A stretch of 13,233 nucleotides of DNA. Origin: Pseudomonadales bacterium. Its GTDB lineage: Bacteria > Pseudomonadota > Gammaproteobacteria > Pseudomonadales > IMCC2047. Position numbers and translations under genes: made by a program. The notes beneath the pieces are model-generated. The model was not told the DNA's origin and made no database searches. It worked only from the letters and a program-made list of their open reading frames with translations. Shown here one piece after another: positions 6,518-13,233 of the stretch; position 1 is the first letter of the stretch; each line of letters begins with the position of its first letter. The stretch lies in contig JAIPFG010000056.1 in assembly GCA_021736745.1 (NCBI GenBank), positions 1 to 13,233 on the forward strand, in the 5' to 3' direction.

Positions 6518-8629
6518 ATGAGAAAGCTTATTGCTTTGCTTGCTGAGCTATCCATTGTGATAGCCGCAGTTTTTTTAGGAGATTTTATCCAGGCAAAAGG
6601 GAATGTTATTCCTCGCTCAATTATCCATTTACCCCAAGTCGATTATAGCCGCTCCGATTTTTGGGTAGTGCTGAATTATTTTCTCTTGCTTCACTTTCTC
6701 GCCTTTCTATCCATGCAATATATAAAAGGACCGTGGAAATTTTCTGATGCCAAAAGAACCTCGGACGAAATATTTGCATTGGTTGCCATATATTCCGTAT
6801 CCACACTTTTGGTATTTATCACGACTACCGTTAATTTCGACCCTGATTTTATGGTCGCCATTGGCATCAGTAGTATCTTACTTTTTATTCTTTTGCATTT
6901 TATCAGCTCACTGTCAGTTGGCACTCGCCTACTCAACAGGCTTATATTGTTTTTTACCAGTCTATTTTCACGTTTACTGACAATCTCTGGTGTCCTAATA
7001 TTAGTACTTTCTCTTATACCACCCCTCTTGGCCTATGTATTTACCACTAATCGCGACGTAGCGAATATCATTACTCAAATCCGAATCAAGAGTAATGATT
7101 TATTTAGCTCCAATTATCAGTATGAGCTTATCAGTGCAACGGGAAACTTGCTCTTCAAACAACCTATCCTGGCAAAAACACCACCACAGGACCCTTCAAC
7201 ACTTTTTATTCTTGAACGCTCCGGAAGATTGATTTCATTAGATTACCCTGTCACTTCCAATGCTGAGCCCAAACTAATATTAGATATTCAAGATAAAGTA
7301 GGATACGTAGAAATTGAGAATGGTGCTCTTGGGTTTGCATTTCATCCAGAATATGGAAATCAAAATTCTATTAATTCCGGGTTTATCTATATTTATTACA
7401 CAGATGTTCGTAACGGCACTCAGACGAACAGAATCTCTCGATTTAATATAGCATTATCTACCGAAGAAGAAATTCAACACTCGGAAACTCCTTTGCTTGC
7501 CTTACAGAGAGAGCCCAGCGGTTTCCATAATGGTGGCTCGGTTGAATTCGGCCCTGATGGCTATCTGTATATAGCTTTAGGTGAAGGGGTTCACTTAGAA
7601 GAAAAGTCTCAAGCACAAACACTACGTCAGGGTATCTTACGAATTGATATTAACCAAAAGGGTGACAATATTAGTGCCCCAATATTAACTCAACCCGCTA
7701 ACGGAGAAGCCAGTAACTATTTTATTCCACTTAATAATCCGTTCATCAATAATAAATACATTCGAAATGAATATTGGGCGATAGGACTAAGAAATCCATT
7801 TCGTATCTCGTTTGATAGTCATACTGGTAATTTGTGGGCTGGGGATGTTGGCTCTACCAAGTGGGAGGAAGTTAACCTAATCATAAAAGGCCGTCACTAC
7901 CAATTCCCAAATACTGAAGGATATGAAAAAACAGACGCTACTCAATTAGAGACTTTTGATATACCAGAAGAACCGCCAATATACACTTATTTGCATACGG
8001 CGTATGACCGAGCAGTAATTGGTGGTGTTGTTTATCGCGGCAATCAGCTCCCTGAATTAAAGGGCAAGTATATTTTTGCTGATAACTATTCATCTAAGCT
8101 CTTCTCAATGCCTAGTAATGGCAATCGAATTGACACAGTTACTGAAATTGCGAAAGCAACCCAGTTTGCACAAAGGGGTATAAGTTCCGTTGTCGAAATT
8201 GGAAATGGAGATTTGATCGTCACAACACTTGGTCGTTCTAGCCAACCAACGGGTGAAGTGCTTAAGCTTACCCATGCCGATGGCAAGAAGCTTTTTTCTG
8301 CCAAGAACAAACTCGCCGTCAATAGTCAGCAAACAAACATTAGCCTTAAGGAAGCAACCGAAATATTTGTTACTAATTGTGCCCGTTGTCATGGTTCAGA
8401 TGGCAAGGGCCATGGACCAGACTCAAACTTACTAGGAGTATCAATTCCCGATTTCACGAATGGCAAGTTTCAAGCCACAAGAACCGATGAAAAAATTCGT
8501 GAAGTAATTAAGAAAGGGGGTATGCAAATGGGACTTAACCCTGCCATGCCACCATGGGAGGGAATTTTAACAATAGAAGAAATTAATGCCCTTACAAAAT
8601 TAATAAGAGAATCTATTACAAAAGAATAA
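6518..8629 (+). CDS. Membrane-anchored PQQ-type glucose/sorbosone dehydrogenase fused to cytochrome c
   Basis: Three-part protein of 703 residues from the ATG at 6518; TTG 6458 and ATG 6473 are in-frame alternatives but lack a ribosome-binding site, whereas GAGAG lies five bases before 6518. Residues 1-175 hold about five hydrophobic helices, which with an inside N-terminus would place the rest in the periplasm. Residues 225-585 resemble the glucose/sorbosone dehydrogenase six-bladed propeller: GALGFAFHPEYG (269-280), GFHNGG with candidate catalytic His337, FGPDGYLYIALGEG (344-357), GLRNPFR (423-429, Arg425-Asn426), GDVGSTKWEEVN (442-453). Residues 608-700 are class I cytochrome c with heme site CARCH (621-625) and probable axial Met677 in AMPPW. 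The family oxidises sugars or aldehydes with PQQ; here electrons probably pass to the attached heme and then the respiratory chain. It is the only plus-strand gene and interrupts the EPS cluster. Substrate unknown. Confidence 0.85.
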   Translation: MRKLIALLAELSIVIAAVFLGDFIQAKGNVIPRSIIHLPQVDYSRSDFWVVLNYFLLLHFLAFLSMQYIKGPWKFSDAKRTSDEIFALVAIYSVSTLLVFITTTVNFDPDFMVAIGISSILLFILLHFISSLSVGTRLLNRLILFFTSLFSRLLTISGVLILVLSLIPPLLAYVFTTNRDVANIITQIRIKSNDLFSSNYQYELISATGNLLFKQPILAKTPPQDPSTLFILERSGRLISLDYPVTSNAEPKLILDIQDKVGYVEIENGALGFAFHPEYGNQNSINSGFIYIYYTDVRNGTQTNRISRFNIALSTEEEIQHSETPLLALQREPSGFHNGGSVEFGPDGYLYIALGEGVHLEEKSQAQTLRQGILRIDINQKGDNISAPILTQPANGEASNYFIPLNNPFINNKYIRNEYWAIGLRNPFRISFDSHTGNLWAGDVGSTKWEEVNLIIKGRHYQFPNTEGYEKTDATQLETFDIPEEPPIYTYLHTAYDRAVIGGVVYRGNQLPELKGKYIFADNYSSKLFSMPSNGNRIDTVTEIAKATQFAQRGISSVVEIGNGDLIVTTLGRSSQPTGEVLKLTHADGKKLFSAKNKLAVNSQQTNISLKEATEIFVTNCARCHGSDGKGHGPDSNLLGVSIPDFTNGKFQATRTDEKIREVIKKGGMQMGLNPAMPPWEGILTIEEINALTKLIRESITKE

Positions 8630-8638
8630 AGATTCAAC

Positions 8639-8660
8639 AGCATTATTAAGAAATAATGCT
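8639..8660. terminator. Hairpin between convergent genes, possible bidirectional terminator
   Basis: AGCATTATT (8639-8647) and AATAATGCT (8652-8660) form a perfect nine-base inverted repeat with a four-base loop. It sits where the dehydrogenase fusion (stop 8629) and the ligase-like gene (stop 8646) converge, and it overlaps the last codons of the latter. The stem is AT-rich and neither side has a long T-run, so termination strength is uncertain. Confidence 0.4.
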
Positions 8661-9896
8661 CTGTTTAAACTGATTATCCACAATATGCCGACATATAATG
8701 ACAATGGATACAAGATGCCAAGGCAAGTCAAAGTAAGATAGACTGAGAAAAGCGCCGCCCGTTGCATAGGCAATTAAGGAGACCTGTATCATTCTACAAA
8801 GACCGGACAACCATGCGAGTTCGTTAATATTTTTTGTTTGTTTTATAAGTTTTTTACAGGTTTGCCAGGTACCTAGAAAGATACTAAAAAATAATATCAA
8901 CCCAATCCATCCATGCTCCCCAAGCACATTAAAATATATACTGTGCGCGGCCCTGGGCTTGTCCCAAGTTTCACCATATATTTGATATACCTGAGCTGTC
9001 CAAATATTAAACCCACCACCAAAAACCCGATGATTAGCTAAATTTATGGCCATCTTCCAAGCATTTATTCTTCCCATGGCGGAATCATCTGCTTGGTAGT
9101 TACTAATGGTATCCATTCGACTGTGCCAACTGTCGGGCATGAATGACAACATCCCAATTGCCAAAACGAAAAAAAGAAGAGCCCATACTGCCTTATTTGG
9201 TAATTTGAGCCAGAGGTAAAAAGCTGTTGCTCCGATAGCTATGAAAGCCCCTCTGGACTGAGAGCCAAATCCCGCTACTACAATGAGTGCCATGGCAAAA
9301 ACGACCCCAGCTTGGATCCATTTTGTATTGACCTGTTGCCTAAGGTAATACATCAATGGCAACACCATTAGAAGCGCAACGGCCAATGAATTATTCTCCT
9401 GAATGAACCCACCGGGAGGTCCCCAAACACGGGAGGCACCTAAAGTTTTAATGGTAAACAAGCCTCCTTTAACTCCATAAAATCCAATCGATAAAACGAT
9501 AATCCAAAGCAGTACATCAATATCTTTCTTCGACTTAATCACCAAGATTGTCAATAGTGTTATCAATTGTATTTTTAGTACTTTAACCAACTGTTCAAAT
9601 GAATTATCAATAGAAATGGCAAAAGCTGTTGTGACACATATCCATACGATAAAGAATAAAATTAAACCGAGTAACCCGGTCATTTGTATAGTCTTTTTCT
9701 CTTTACTAAAGAGAATACTCAAGAGTGTGAATATTGCGACGATCTGTGCAAAAGGAAAATTATACGCAAATCCCCAGGTTAATTTATGGGGGTTCATATA
9801 ACTCAACCAGCTCCAAGTGTAAATTCCCACCTGTGGTCGCATCAGGATGTAGGGCAATAAGCCCATCACTATTACTGTTAATGCAATATCACGCAT
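8646..9896 (-). CDS. O-antigen ligase/polymerase-like protein, exosortase A-associated O-glycosylation ligase family
   Basis: Polytopic inner-membrane protein of 416 residues, with about ten or more hydrophobic helices. The N-terminus matches what I recall of the exosortase A-associated putative O-glycosylation ligase family: MRDIALTVIV, then GIYTWSWLSYMNPHKLTWGF (24-43) and FAQIVAI (49-55). The central and C-terminal part is Wzy_C/WaaL-like, with GSQSRGAF (211-218), GRINAWKMA (275-283) and the periplasmic-loop motif AAHSIYFNVLGEHGWIGL (316-333), whose histidine and arginines are typical of this fold. Such proteins transfer or polymerise lipid-linked glycans on the periplasmic face. In this locus it could act as EPS polymerase or attach glycan to exported proteins; the sequence does not decide. 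The ATG at 9896 lies 35 bases after the CapK-like gene with a weak GAGAA ribosome-binding site, so they are probably co-transcribed. Confidence 0.88.
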   Translation of the reverse strand: MRDIALTVIVMGLLPYILMRPQVGIYTWSWLSYMNPHKLTWGFAYNFPFAQIVAIFTLLSILFSKEKKTIQMTGLLGLILFFIVWICVTTAFAISIDNSFEQLVKVLKIQLITLLTILVIKSKKDIDVLLWIIVLSIGFYGVKGGLFTIKTLGASRVWGPPGGFIQENNSLAVALLMVLPLMYYLRQQVNTKWIQAGVVFAMALIVVAGFGSQSRGAFIAIGATAFYLWLKLPNKAVWALLFFVLAIGMLSFMPDSWHSRMDTISNYQADDSAMGRINAWKMAINLANHRVFGGGFNIWTAQVYQIYGETWDKPRAAHSIYFNVLGEHGWIGLILFFSIFLGTWQTCKKLIKQTKNINELAWLSGLCRMIQVSLIAYATGGAFLSLSYFDLPWHLVSIVIICRHIVDNQFKQSIIS

Positions 9897-9931
9897 GCTT
9901 GTTCTCGTTATTGTTTTGAAGCAAGAAACAT

Positions 9932-11287
9932 TTATGGCTGAACACGGCTCACCACATAGCGCATCTTTCCCGAAGCCTCAGCAGCTATTTTATTCACCCT
10001 TTCAACCTGAACTTCCACCGAATGTCCCAGACGTTTTTTAAACCCCTCAACAATCTGTTCTTTGTGTATTTCATTAAAGGCTGAATTGGCCACGAGTTGA
10101 ACACGGGTTAGCTGTTTGCTTTCCTGAATAATTTTAAATTCCGTAACTGATGGGAGGTCACGGATGATATAAATCAAAGCTAATCCATGCATTAGTGTGC
10201 CATCTGCAGCAACAATAAAATCTGTACTACGTCCTTGGATTTCTTTCAGGATCGGCAACCCTCTACCACAAACGCATTCTTTATCATCCAATATGCCAAT
10301 ATCCCCAGTCCGGTATCGAAGGAAAGGGTAATCCTGTGTAGCCAAGTGGGTGGTAACAATTTCACCAGGCTCTCCCGGCGGTAGTACTTTACCCGTCGAA
10401 TCGGCAATTTCAACAATGATATCCTCCGCCGTTATGTGCATACTCCCTGCTGGACATTGATGAGCGATAAATCCCGCATCACGGCCACCATAGCCATTGG
10501 CGACGGGGCAACCAAAAGCAGTTTCCAATAGCTCTCTCTGATGATCGTAAAGTCGCTCCGAAGTAACAAAAACAACCCTAATACCCAAAGTATTCAAGCT
10601 GATGCCTTGATCTATAGCACGTTTGGCAATCAGGCTGAAGGCCGAAGGATAACCAAAGAGCATGCGCGGCTTCACTTTTTTAATTTTCTCAATGAACCTA
10701 TCAATTCTATACTCTGACATTTCAAAGGCCGGTAACAATTGAGTTCTCAAGAGTTTGTCTCTAATCAACCGAAGGTAATCTTGTGTACCCAATTCTATCG
10801 GCGATCCCCAGAGCACGATTTCCTTATCCCCCAAATCCACACCCCACCAGCGCGTAGCACGCCACTTAGCCGCTACATCACGACTAACGCGTTCTTTGCT
10901 GATATAAAATATCAGTGGCTCGCCACTTGATCCACCTGTGTTAAACCGACTAAGGGGTTTCGCATTCAACGCACGTAATTTATCACTGTTCTCTCTTATC
11001 AGTGCTTTGGTAAGAAAGGGCAAATGGATTAGGTCGTCAGCGGACTTAATCTCGGTAGGATTGATATTTTGAGCCTTAAATAGTTCTCCATAGTAGGGCA
11101 CGTTTCGGCTAATTGATTGAATAAAATCCTGTAACCGTTCCGATTGTAAAGCCAATAATTGATTTTTTGGCCACCACTGGCTATGTTCCAACCTAGCTCT
11201 ATCTGAAGTAGTGCTATGGCCTTTTAGGCGTTCGTGTAGTGGAAAAATAGCATTAGCAACCAGCTTGGTGTAGAGACTATTACTCAT
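9932..11287 (-). CDS. CapK/PaaK-like AMP-forming acyl ligase
   Basis: A 451-residue member of the phenylacetate-CoA ligase/CapK branch of adenylate-forming enzymes, which activate a carboxylate with ATP to an acyl-AMP and pass it to CoA or another acceptor. Visible motifs are the phosphate-binding loop FNTGGSSGEPL (115-125), YPSAFSLI (213-220), the acid-binding YGGRDAG region (266-272), LRYRTGDIG (323-331) with the ribose-binding aspartate, a CVCGRGLPIL segment (338-347) and a C-terminal GK with candidate catalytic Lys441. All core motifs are present, so the enzyme is probably active. CapK-like proteins are frequent in capsule and EPS loci, where the substrate is usually unknown. It is not clearly the standard exosortase-associated acyl-CoA ligase; that would be a different branch. 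Here it might load the ACP encoded at 2476-2724, an inference. The ATG start at 11287 has a weak ribosome-binding site and lies 42 bases after the GT4 gene. Confidence 0.86.
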   Translation of the reverse strand: MSNSLYTKLVANAIFPLHERLKGHSTTSDRARLEHSQWWPKNQLLALQSERLQDFIQSISRNVPYYGELFKAQNINPTEIKSADDLIHLPFLTKALIRENSDKLRALNAKPLSRFNTGGSSGEPLIFYISKERVSRDVAAKWRATRWWGVDLGDKEIVLWGSPIELGTQDYLRLIRDKLLRTQLLPAFEMSEYRIDRFIEKIKKVKPRMLFGYPSAFSLIAKRAIDQGISLNTLGIRVVFVTSERLYDHQRELLETAFGCPVANGYGGRDAGFIAHQCPAGSMHITAEDIIVEIADSTGKVLPPGEPGEIVTTHLATQDYPFLRYRTGDIGILDDKECVCGRGLPILKEIQGRSTDFIVAADGTLMHGLALIYIIRDLPSVTEFKIIQESKQLTRVQLVANSAFNEIHKEQIVEGFKKRLGHSVEVQVERVNKIAAEASGKMRYVVSRVQP

Positions 11288-11329
11288 TTTATTTCTGTTG
11301 TCCCACGCTATAAAACATAAAGAAATACT

Positions 11330-12421
11330 TCATGAAAGCAATACTTCTTCGTACAAAGACAATATTTGTGGAACAACCACATTTTTATCAAATTTTTTCG
11401 CATCCTTCTTACCCTGTTCTATTAGCTCTTTTCTTAGTTCACTATCCTCTAAGATATTTAAAACAGCATCCGCTAACATTCGAGGGTCATTAGGTTCCAC
11501 CAGCATTCCATTTATTTCGGGCTTAATTAGGTAGGGAATCCCACCCACGTTAGTGCTGACCACAGGGACACCTGAAGCAAATGCCTCAACAATTGAGACG
11601 GGCGAATTATCTACCAAACTTGAATTTATCATCACATCGGCGCCCATATAAAGATTAATAATTTCCTTATAATTTAATCGACCACAAAAATTTGTTTCTT
11701 CAGTAATATCTAATCTAGCCACCTCTCTCTTTAATGCCTGTTCCTCAGGCCCAGAGCCAGCAATGGTCAAGCGAGCAGTTGGGTACTGTAGATTGATTAA
11801 TGCGAAAGCTTGTATGGCGGTTTTAATATCATAAATTTTCTCCAAGTTCCGCACGACAATTATCTGCGGAAAACTCTTTTTCGTGTTTATCCCGAACGTA
11901 GGGACATCCTTCATCTGAAAGCGCTCAATATCCACTACATTAGGCACAATTTCAGAGTGAATATTTCGGCCACTGAAAACTTTAGATAAAAACTTTGACG
12001 GCACTATAACTAGGCTTGCTTTCACCATACTTGGCTTTATCAAAAACCAAGACTTCGAAAAAAATTTTTCAGCCTCTCCTCCATGATAATGTAGTACTAC
12101 TGGAACCCTTCTGATCCAGGCCAACCACAACACAGGAGCCGAAAAAAGATGCCATGACAAACCAGAGTTAGCCATTACATGAAATAGATCTACATTTGAG
12201 CACGATTTGTAAATTTTTGATAAATAACCGCATAGCCGGAATAATGCGCGAACACCTTTTATACGACTGATAAATTTTGGTCGATAGCTCGGGTTAGTTC
12301 TTATTAGTTCCACCTCCAACCCACTAGACGTGAGTAGTTCCTCTAATTCTTCAGTTAACCTCGCCATACCTCCGGCAGGAGGAGGCAATGGCCCGACAAG
12401 TGCAATTTTTAAAGGCTTCAC
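11330..12421 (-). CDS. Family GT4 glycosyltransferase
   Basis: A 363-residue GT-B fold retaining glycosyltransferase of family GT4, probably adding one sugar to the lipid-linked EPS repeat on the cytoplasmic face of the membrane. The N-terminal domain starts with KIALVGPLPPPAGGMARLTE (5-24), the usual acceptor-side glycine loop, and has HYHGGEAEKF at 111-120. The hinge is near VPNVVDIERF (159-168). The donor domain contains AGSGPEEQAL (221-230), FCGRLNYKEI (245-254) and the DNSPVSIVEAFASGVPVV block (271-288). The E-x7-E nucleotide-sugar motif reads D271-x7-E279, a conservative change. The start is GTG at 12421, three bases after the stop of the upstream GT4 gene; GGAGGA lies 12 bases before it. 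A later ATG would remove the N-terminal loop. Donor and acceptor sugars cannot be read from the sequence. Confidence 0.9.
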   Translation of the reverse strand: MKPLKIALVGPLPPPAGGMARLTEELEELLTSSGLEVELIRTNPSYRPKFISRIKGVRALFRLCGYLSKIYKSCSNVDLFHVMANSGLSWHLFSAPVLWLAWIRRVPVVLHYHGGEAEKFFSKSWFLIKPSMVKASLVIVPSKFLSKVFSGRNIHSEIVPNVVDIERFQMKDVPTFGINTKKSFPQIIVVRNLEKIYDIKTAIQAFALINLQYPTARLTIAGSGPEEQALKREVARLDITEETNFCGRLNYKEIINLYMGADVMINSSLVDNSPVSIVEAFASGVPVVSTNVGGIPYLIKPEINGMLVEPNDPRMLADAVLNILEDSELRKELIEQGKKDAKKFDKNVVVPQILSLYEEVLLS

Positions 12422-12424
12422 TGG

Positions 12425-13233
12425 CTACTGTCTTCCTCCGCCTAATAAAGCAGAATAAACCCGTTCATAGTTAGCCACGCTTACTGCCCAATTACGTTCC
12501 TGCTCGACATATGCACGCCCATTAAGCCCAATACTCTCCCACTCATTACGACTATTGAGAATTTTTAAAACTCGGTTTTGTAAATCTTTTTTATCGCCAC
12601 TTCTAAATAAAAACCCATTAATACCTTCTTTAATGAGCTCCTTATGGCCACCAACATCCGATGCTAGTACGATTTTCCTTTGAGCCATTGCCTCCAATGG
12701 TTTTAAGGGAGTCACTAAATTAGTCAGTCGCATTGCTAGACGCGGAAACACTAAGACATCAATCAACCCGTAGTATCGTTGAACCTGCTCATGGGGCACT
12801 CGTCCAGTAAAGATGACTGAATCGTGTAAATTTAATCGTTTCACCAGTTGTTTTAGATTCTGTTCTTCAGGACCACCACCAACTAATAACAAACAGACAT
12901 TTGGCTGGTGTTGTAAAATGAACGGCATTGTTTCAATGAGAAAAGCCAAACCTTCATACGCATAAAATGATCCCAAAAACCCTAGGATGGTTTTCCCTAC
13001 CAAACCCAACGCTATTTTCAGATTCTTATCCTCATTACAGATCGCCGTAAAACTCTCTAAATCTACCGCATTAGGAATGACGGTAATTTTACCTTCAGAT
13101 ATTCCTCGTCCAACCATTTCCATCCGAAGTCCGTGACAAATAGTGGTCACCGCATCAGCATTTCTCAGGACAAAAGTTTCACTTGCACGCGTTAAACGAT
13201 ACCTTACCCCCCACTCACTACTCGTCCCATGGT
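12425..13233 (-). CDS. GT4 glycosyltransferase, exosortase A-associated Daro_2409-like (5' end outside the window)
   Basis: C-terminal 268 residues of a GT4 glycosyltransferase whose N-terminal domain lies beyond the right edge. The minus-strand frame stays open without a stop to the edge, and the residues before the GTG at 13150 (HGTSSEWGVRYRLTRASETF, then VLRNADAV) continue the family sequence, so 13150 is an internal codon and not the start. Family marks are TVIPNAVDLESF, FLGSFYAYEGL, LLVGGGPEEQNLK, FTGRVPHEQV and PRLAMRLTNLVTPLKPLEAM, then ASDVGGHKELI; these fit the exosortase A-associated Daro_2409-type group as I recall it. It would transfer a sugar to the lipid-linked repeat unit in the cytoplasm. 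Its stop is three bases from the next GT4 start, indicating one operon. Only the donor-binding half is seen, so the acceptor side cannot be judged. Confidence 0.88.
   Translation of the reverse strand, partial: HGTSSEWGVRYRLTRASETFVLRNADAVTTICHGLRMEMVGRGISEGKITVIPNAVDLESFTAICNEDKNLKIALGLVGKTILGFLGSFYAYEGLAFLIETMPFILQHQPNVCLLLVGGGPEEQNLKQLVKRLNLHDSVIFTGRVPHEQVQRYYGLIDVLVFPRLAMRLTNLVTPLKPLEAMAQRKIVLASDVGGHKELIKEGINGFLFRSGDKKDLQNRVLKILNSRNEWESIGLNGRAYVEQERNWAVSVANYERVYSALLGGGRQ

Noticed and set aside
8105..8392. Minus-strand open frames inside the dehydrogenase-cytochrome gene
   Set aside because: They lie antisense to conserved propeller and heme-domain sequence and have no start signals.

Overview
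The window looks like part of an exopolysaccharide (EPS) locus of the exosortase A (PEP-CTERM) type from a Gram-negative bacterium. Four genes resemble families that are hallmarks of such loci: a Daro_2409-type glycosyltransferase (right edge), an O-glycosylation-ligase-like polymerase/ligase, a small acyl carrier protein, and the exosortase A-associated hydrolase 2. A TonB-dependent receptor and a c-type cytochrome domain confirm an outer membrane and a periplasm. The sequence is moderately AT-rich and uses several GTG/TTG starts. A proteobacterium, perhaps a gammaproteobacterium, is my best guess; nothing here fixes genus or species. Exosortase itself, the initiating glycosylphosphotransferase, Wza/Wzc-type export genes and any PEP-CTERM substrate are not in the window.

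Layout, right to left along the minus strand. A 5'-truncated GT4 glycosyltransferase (12425 to the edge) is tightly coupled to a second GT4 enzyme (11330-12421). Then come a CapK/PaaK-like AMP-forming ligase (9932-11287) and the O-antigen-ligase-like membrane protein (8646-9896). The pattern is then interrupted by a plus-strand gene (6518-8629) that fuses a five-helix membrane domain, a PQQ-type glucose/sorbosone dehydrogenase and cytochrome c. It converges on the ligase gene and diverges from a TonB-dependent receptor (4488-6377). Downstream of the receptor lies a secreted protein with DNRLRE-like modules and a polysaccharide-lyase-14-like C-terminus (2957-4429). The exosortase-type genes then resume: ACP (2476-2724), hydrolase 2 (1640-2467) and a Wzx-like flippase (86-1525).

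How the genes may work together (inference): the two GT4 enzymes build a lipid-linked repeat unit, the flippase moves it across the inner membrane, and the ligase-like protein polymerises or transfers it. The CapK-like ligase, ACP and hydrolase-fold protein suggest an acyl modification. The central block (2957-8629) is unusual. It combines outer-membrane uptake, a probable polysaccharide-degrading or -binding secreted protein, and a membrane-anchored sugar oxidase with its own electron carrier. This could be an EPS trimming, salvage and oxidation module inserted into the EPS locus, and is the most interesting part of the window.

There is no gene-free stretch over 300 bases. The longest gaps are 2725-2956 (probable ACP promoter), 6378-6517 (divergent promoter region) and 1526-1639. 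I saw no tRNA, rRNA, CRISPR array, insertion sequence or attachment site.
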